Source: Plantago elongata (taxonomy: Eukaryota; Streptophyta; Magnoliopsida; Lamiales; Plantaginaceae). Taken from it: a stretch of DNA of 23,429 bases. The notes below the pieces were generated by a model that did not search any database, had not been told where the DNA came from, and worked only from the letters and a program-made list of their open reading frames with translations. A program made the translations under genes and the position numbers. Position 1 is the stretch's first letter; each line of letters starts with the position of its first letter. The stretch spans positions 1 to 23,429 of the forward strand of contig JAYMSP010002584.1 of the NCBI GenBank assembly GCA_036897095.1, given 5' to 3'. Shown here piece by piece: positions 19,998 through 23,429 of this stretch.

Positions 19998-21221
19998 TTA
20001 CCAATGCATTGTTCTTGCCTCAGTTACATACTCCCAGTTTGGCCACAGTGGTGGAAGTGTACTTAATCGACCAACACGGAGTCTGAACCAATGATTTTGG
20101 GCAAACACGACTGTCCACTCTTGATATGCCGTTGGGGGGTCCGGGGAAGCTGATTTCATGTTCGTACGACATTCCAATGGTAAGTATGTGAAAGATCCTT
20201 GTGTTACATATGCGCAGAAGACTCGTTGATATGTCGTAGCTACTAGCAACACCATATCTGGTAGTGTAAACCAATATCGTCGTTCATCGAAGCATGATCA
20301 TGCAACCCAGTTTAGTGCATTTGCTATATTTCTGTATTGGTTTTCCCCCAATTCTCGTGTGTAAAGTAATTCGTTGTCCGTCAAATCCTGAAGAAGTTCT
20401 TGCCTGACACGTGGCCACTGTTCTTGTGAATTGTATTGGAGTTGTGCAATACATCTAAATCCGCAATTTCCATCTCCACGAACGTCAGTCCAACCTCGAA
20501 TGTTGCGTAGCCCTTAAGGTGGCATATAAGCTTGATATTTGAATGAATTACATGTACTTGCATTCGTGCTTGTATTGCTTGTGGAGACACTTCTTTGGGA
20601 TTGCCTACCGGTTTGATCTTCTCAACTCGACGGGATCCTTTAACCAGTTGCTTTAGGATTTCCGCCGGCTGTCTTCTTGTATCTGATTGGTGGCTCCTCC
20701 AGGTACGTGTATGAACTACTCTCATTTTTGTAGTATGACCTGAGTTCCTCCTCCATTGCAGACTCCATACGGTCCCTTGCCCAACTGTCAAACTGGTCCC
20801 ATACATTTTGTTGCCTTGTCTAGTATGGTTCTCCGAAATGAAGTGTACTCCAGAACACGTGAACATCTGTGTTTGGATTGATTCGCCTCGTGTATTGATC
20901 GTGTCCACAATTATTTCTTGCTGCTCGCACGCGCATGGTAGTCCCCAAATGGTACACAATGCGTGATCACATTCACCGGCATCAACGTAAGATCTTTCAT
21001 GGACCATCTTCCTTATAGTAAGGTGTGTAACTACACCTCCAAGCATGTCATATATTCCACGGAACGGAAGATTTGGATGCTTCATATGCTATTTCTCAAA
21101 CTCAGCGCGCATAACATCATAATGCATTTGAAGTAGGTTATGCAGCTTTGGGAACACCCGGTGAAATTTCGAGTTTGAAGTTCCCAACCATGTCTTGTAC
21201 CTGGCATGCGTTCCTTCGATC
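19998..21221 (-). pseudogene. Mutator-like transposase gene fragment with OTU domain
   Basis: Read on the minus strand, the order is as in MULE proteins that carry a C-terminal OTU cysteine-protease domain. IEGTHARYKTWLGTSNSKFH follows a probable intron acceptor (exon begins at 21221); then a premature TAG before MKHPNLPFRGIYDML; then a SWIM-type zinc finger ending GLPCACE (about 20935-20985). FWSTLHFGEPY (about 20825-20855) lies in another frame. The OTU part starts DVRGDGNCGFRC (20451-20486; catalytic Asp and Cys visible) and ends with the His region AQNHW (about 20087-20101) and LPPLWPNWEY. Stops (for example TGA at 20298-20300) and at least two frameshifts break it. The catalytic DDE core of the transposase is absent. 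No terminal inverted repeats were found. Confidence 0.7.
20040..20486 (-). other. OTU-like cysteine protease domain remnant
   Basis: One minus-strand frame runs from DVRGDGNCGFRC through QWPRVRQELLQDL and WFTLPDMVLLVATTYQ to FAQNHWFRLRVG, with a single in-frame stop (20298-20300). The three parts match the order of OTU catalytic sites: Asp/Cys near the start and His near the end. OTU enzymes remove ubiquitin; in MULEs the domain's role is unknown. The domain boundaries are by eye. Confidence 0.65.
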
Positions 21222-21311
21222 CTACAATTATATTGTTGAATGTTAGTAGTACATTACGAAATAAATGTAGTTAACAAATAAATATAGTAACGCAATTGAA
21301 TTATATTGGTC

Positions 21312-22111
21312 ACAGGTACTTTTTAGCAATAGTAGATGATTACTCAAAACATACATGGGTACATTTATTTACTTCAAAAGATGATGTTCAACATATTCTC
21401 TTGAATTTTATTTCTTTAGTTCAAAATTAGTATGATACTAAAGACAAACAAATTAGATCAGATAATGGAACTGAATTCACTGTGCTTGCATCTAAACTCA
21501 GAAGTATGAGAATTATTCATCAAACAAGTTGTCCTTATACACCACAACAGAATGGTGTGGTTGAAAGGAAACACCATCACCTACTCAATGTTGCTAGATC
21601 TTTGCCTTTTCAAGCTCTTATGCCTCTCAAGTTATGGGGTGATGTTGTTCTCACTGCAACATACCTTATTAACTAAACACCATCACCCTTGCTTGATAAT
21701 AAATGTCCTTATAATAAATTTTATAATAAGACACATGATTACAATCATCTCAGGGTCTTTGGTTCTCTTTGTTATGTTTCGACTAACACATCAAACAGTA
21801 CAAAGTTTGAACCAAGAGTTGTATCATGTGTATTCATGGGATATCCTCCTCACACAAAAGGATATAAGTTGTACAATACTAACACACACATAGTGATCAA
21901 TTCTAGACAAGTAGAATTTCTTGAACATGTTTTTCCTTATTCACAAAAATCACATGGTTCTTCTGAATTGCCTGAAATCACAACAGACAATTCTAATGAT
22001 TTACTTGATTTTTCATATCCTACACCAGTAGTTGATTGTCACTCTTCAACTCAAGACATCCATAATCAGTCACATTCCTCAAATTCATCACCTGATTCAT
22101 CTCCTCGGTAA
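21312..22111 (+). other. copia integrase remnant
   Basis: Contains the integrase core from IVDDYS, the IRSDNGTEF Asp, the [11 protein letters not shown] Glu and the C-terminal RVFGSLCYVST and FMGYPPHTKGYKLYN motifs typical of copia elements. Two stop codons interrupt it (21428-21430 and 21674-21676), but the frame itself is held to 22111. The region after VFPYSQ is a Ser/Thr/Pro-rich linker. Confidence 0.8.
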
Positions 22112-22359
22112 AATCCTATTAATTCACCTGATTTAGCTAACTCACCTGAATCAAATACTCATTCTTCATCAATTTCTATTAGCTCTCAGTCTTGTACTGC
22201 ACCTGGTTCTTCTCATACTAATCCAGGTGTTAGAACTTCTTCTAGACAACCTGTGGTACCTGCTCATTTAAAAGATTTTTACCACTCAATTCATCACAAG
22301 TTTAAATCTAATGCTAATTCTAGTCATTATCCAGTTACTAGCTATATATCATATACAGA

Positions 22360-23300
22360 TTGAATGCTACAGATTATTTATTTGCTATGAATTTAGTGGC
22401 AAACTCAGAGCCCACTAGTTATAATGAGGCAATACTTTCTCCAGATTGGACTCAAGCAATACATGCAGAATTGCAAGCACTGGAAGATAATAAAACATGG
22501 TTTGTAGTTGAGTTACCATCTGGTCATAAACTTATAGGCTGCAAATATGTTTTTAAACTCAAACTTAAGCCTGATGGTTCCATTGCTAAGTATAAAGCAA
22601 GATTGGGTGCTAAAGGATATTCTCAAAGGTTTGACTTTGATTACTATGAAACATTCAGTCCTGTTGCAAAATTGACAACAATTAGGACTTTTCTTGCCAT
22701 TTCTGCTGCTAAATGTTGGCATATTGAACAGATAGATGTGAACAATGCATTTCTCAATGGAGAGTTAGATGATATGGATATTCCACCTGGATATTTGTTT
22801 TAGGGGGGCATTAGTTGTCAAGATCAGAAACTTGTGTTTAAACTTCATAAATCACTCTATGTGTTGAAACAAGCATCCATACAATGGAATCACAAATTCA
22901 CCAAGACATTGCAAGAACTTAAGTTTGTTCAATCCAAATATTCACAAGAACCAGTTCAGAAGGATTTGTGGCTCTCCTTGTATATGTTGATATATTGATC
23001 ACATGTTACAATGTTAATCTTGTCACCAAGATAAAGAATATGTTACACAAGAAGTTCAAGATAAGAGATCTTGGTGAAGTAAAGTATATTCTTGGTTTAG
23101 AAATTACTAAAACTTCTCAAGGGCTTCACATTTGTCAAAGGAAATACATTCTTGAAATGTTATCTGAAACTGGTTTACTAGATTGTAAACCAGTAGTAAC
23201 ACCATTAGAAATAAATATGAAGTTCTCAATTGATGGTGAGGATTTGTTACAAGATCCAACTATATACAGAAAGTTGATTGGCAAACTCATTTATCTTGGG
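22360..23300 (+). other. copia reverse transcriptase remnant
   Basis: [21 protein letters not shown] is followed by [33 protein letters not shown] and [15 protein letters not shown], all landmark copia RT motifs. After a stop at 22801-22803 it continues as SLYVLKQAS and, after a frameshift, GFVALLVYVDILIT. The last corresponds to the family's YVDD active site minus one Asp. It ends in LGLEITKTSQGLHICQRKYI and TPLEINMKFS. Confidence 0.82.
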
Positions 23301-23429
23301 GATAATTACAAAACCCACCCCTGCTCTATGGCCTCATCTCATATGACCCTCTGATGTTTTTTTATTACAAATCGTTCCAAAAAAAGAACTGTTTTTGAAA
23401 CATAATTACAAACAAACACAAAAGTCAAC
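23301..23429. other. unassigned end of window
   Basis: Copia similarity stops at 23300 and the following bases (ggggataattacaaaaccc...) show no coding or repeat signal I recognise. The segment runs into the window edge. Confidence 0.4.

Larger units (their letters stand above)
21312..23300 (+). pseudogene. Ty1/copia polyprotein fragment, truncated at both ends
   Basis: Starts inside the integrase at [17 protein letters not shown] and continues through IRSDNGTEF (second catalytic Asp) and NGVVERKHH (catalytic Glu). The first catalytic Asp and everything upstream (GAG, protease, 5' LTR) are missing. Then come the reverse transcriptase parts W..A...[16 protein letters not shown] and FSPVAK. Breaks: stops at 21428-21430, 21674-21676, 22109-22111 and 22801-22803, plus frameshifts near 22350 and 22945. 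The YVDD box is reduced to YVDI (22983-22994) by loss of one Asp codon. Similarity ends after KLIGKLIYL near 23300, before RNase H. The element cannot be functional. Confidence 0.85.

Noticed and set aside
20381-20860. Reading the 234-codon minus-strand frame as one intact protein
   Set aside because: Only its first part (SWIM zinc finger) matches the MULE family. After about 20880 the conserved pieces (FWSTLHFGEPY, DVRGDGNCGF) lie in other frames, so the long frame is chance over a frameshifted pseudogene.

Overview
The window looks like nuclear DNA from a eudicot plant. Evidence: a 15-exon receptor-kinase gene with GT-AG introns, whose predicted product closely resembles the Arabidopsis At1g67720 type of malectin-like LRR receptor kinase (recognised from memory, not by a search); AT-rich intergenic DNA; and a heavy load of decayed plant transposons. 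The species cannot be named from the sequence alone.

Layout. 1-1400: AT-rich intergenic DNA with 'cgggt'-type low-complexity patches, a (TAA)9 microsatellite and a possible LINE RNase H scrap. 1481-1631: a long compound microsatellite. 1687-5947: a decayed Ty1/copia-type LTR element with about 156-bp LTRs, a degenerate tRNA-Met-like primer site, a polypurine tract and a tandem duplication across its internal/3' LTR junction. 5948-6990: intergenic DNA and promoter. 7150-13347 (+): a complete malectin-like LRR receptor kinase gene; the deduced exons sum to 2781 nt, or 926 aa. 13931-14506 (-): an intact single-exon PADRE/DUF4228 gene, tail to tail with the kinase.

14600-21200 is gene-poor. It holds a Stowaway-like terminus, a cluster of strong GC-rich palindromes, a 683-bp fold-back MITE with TA target duplication, small inverted repeats, a LINE-like 3' end with poly(A), and three 20-bp palindromes spaced exactly 32 bp apart. 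19998-21221 (-) is the C-terminal part of a broken Mutator-like transposase gene, with a SWIM zinc finger followed by an OTU cysteine-protease domain. 21312-23300 (+) is a second Ty1/copia fragment, truncated at both ends. It carries integrase and reverse-transcriptase remnants with several breaks and one catalytic Asp codon missing.

Only two genes look functional: the membrane receptor kinase and the small PADRE protein, which is probably membrane-anchored. Both belong to families linked to stress and defence signalling, but nothing here shows that they act together beyond their convergent arrangement. I found no convincing undescribed multi-gene system. The least explained structures are the 32-bp-phased palindromes (19719-19802) and the palindrome cluster (16076-16191).
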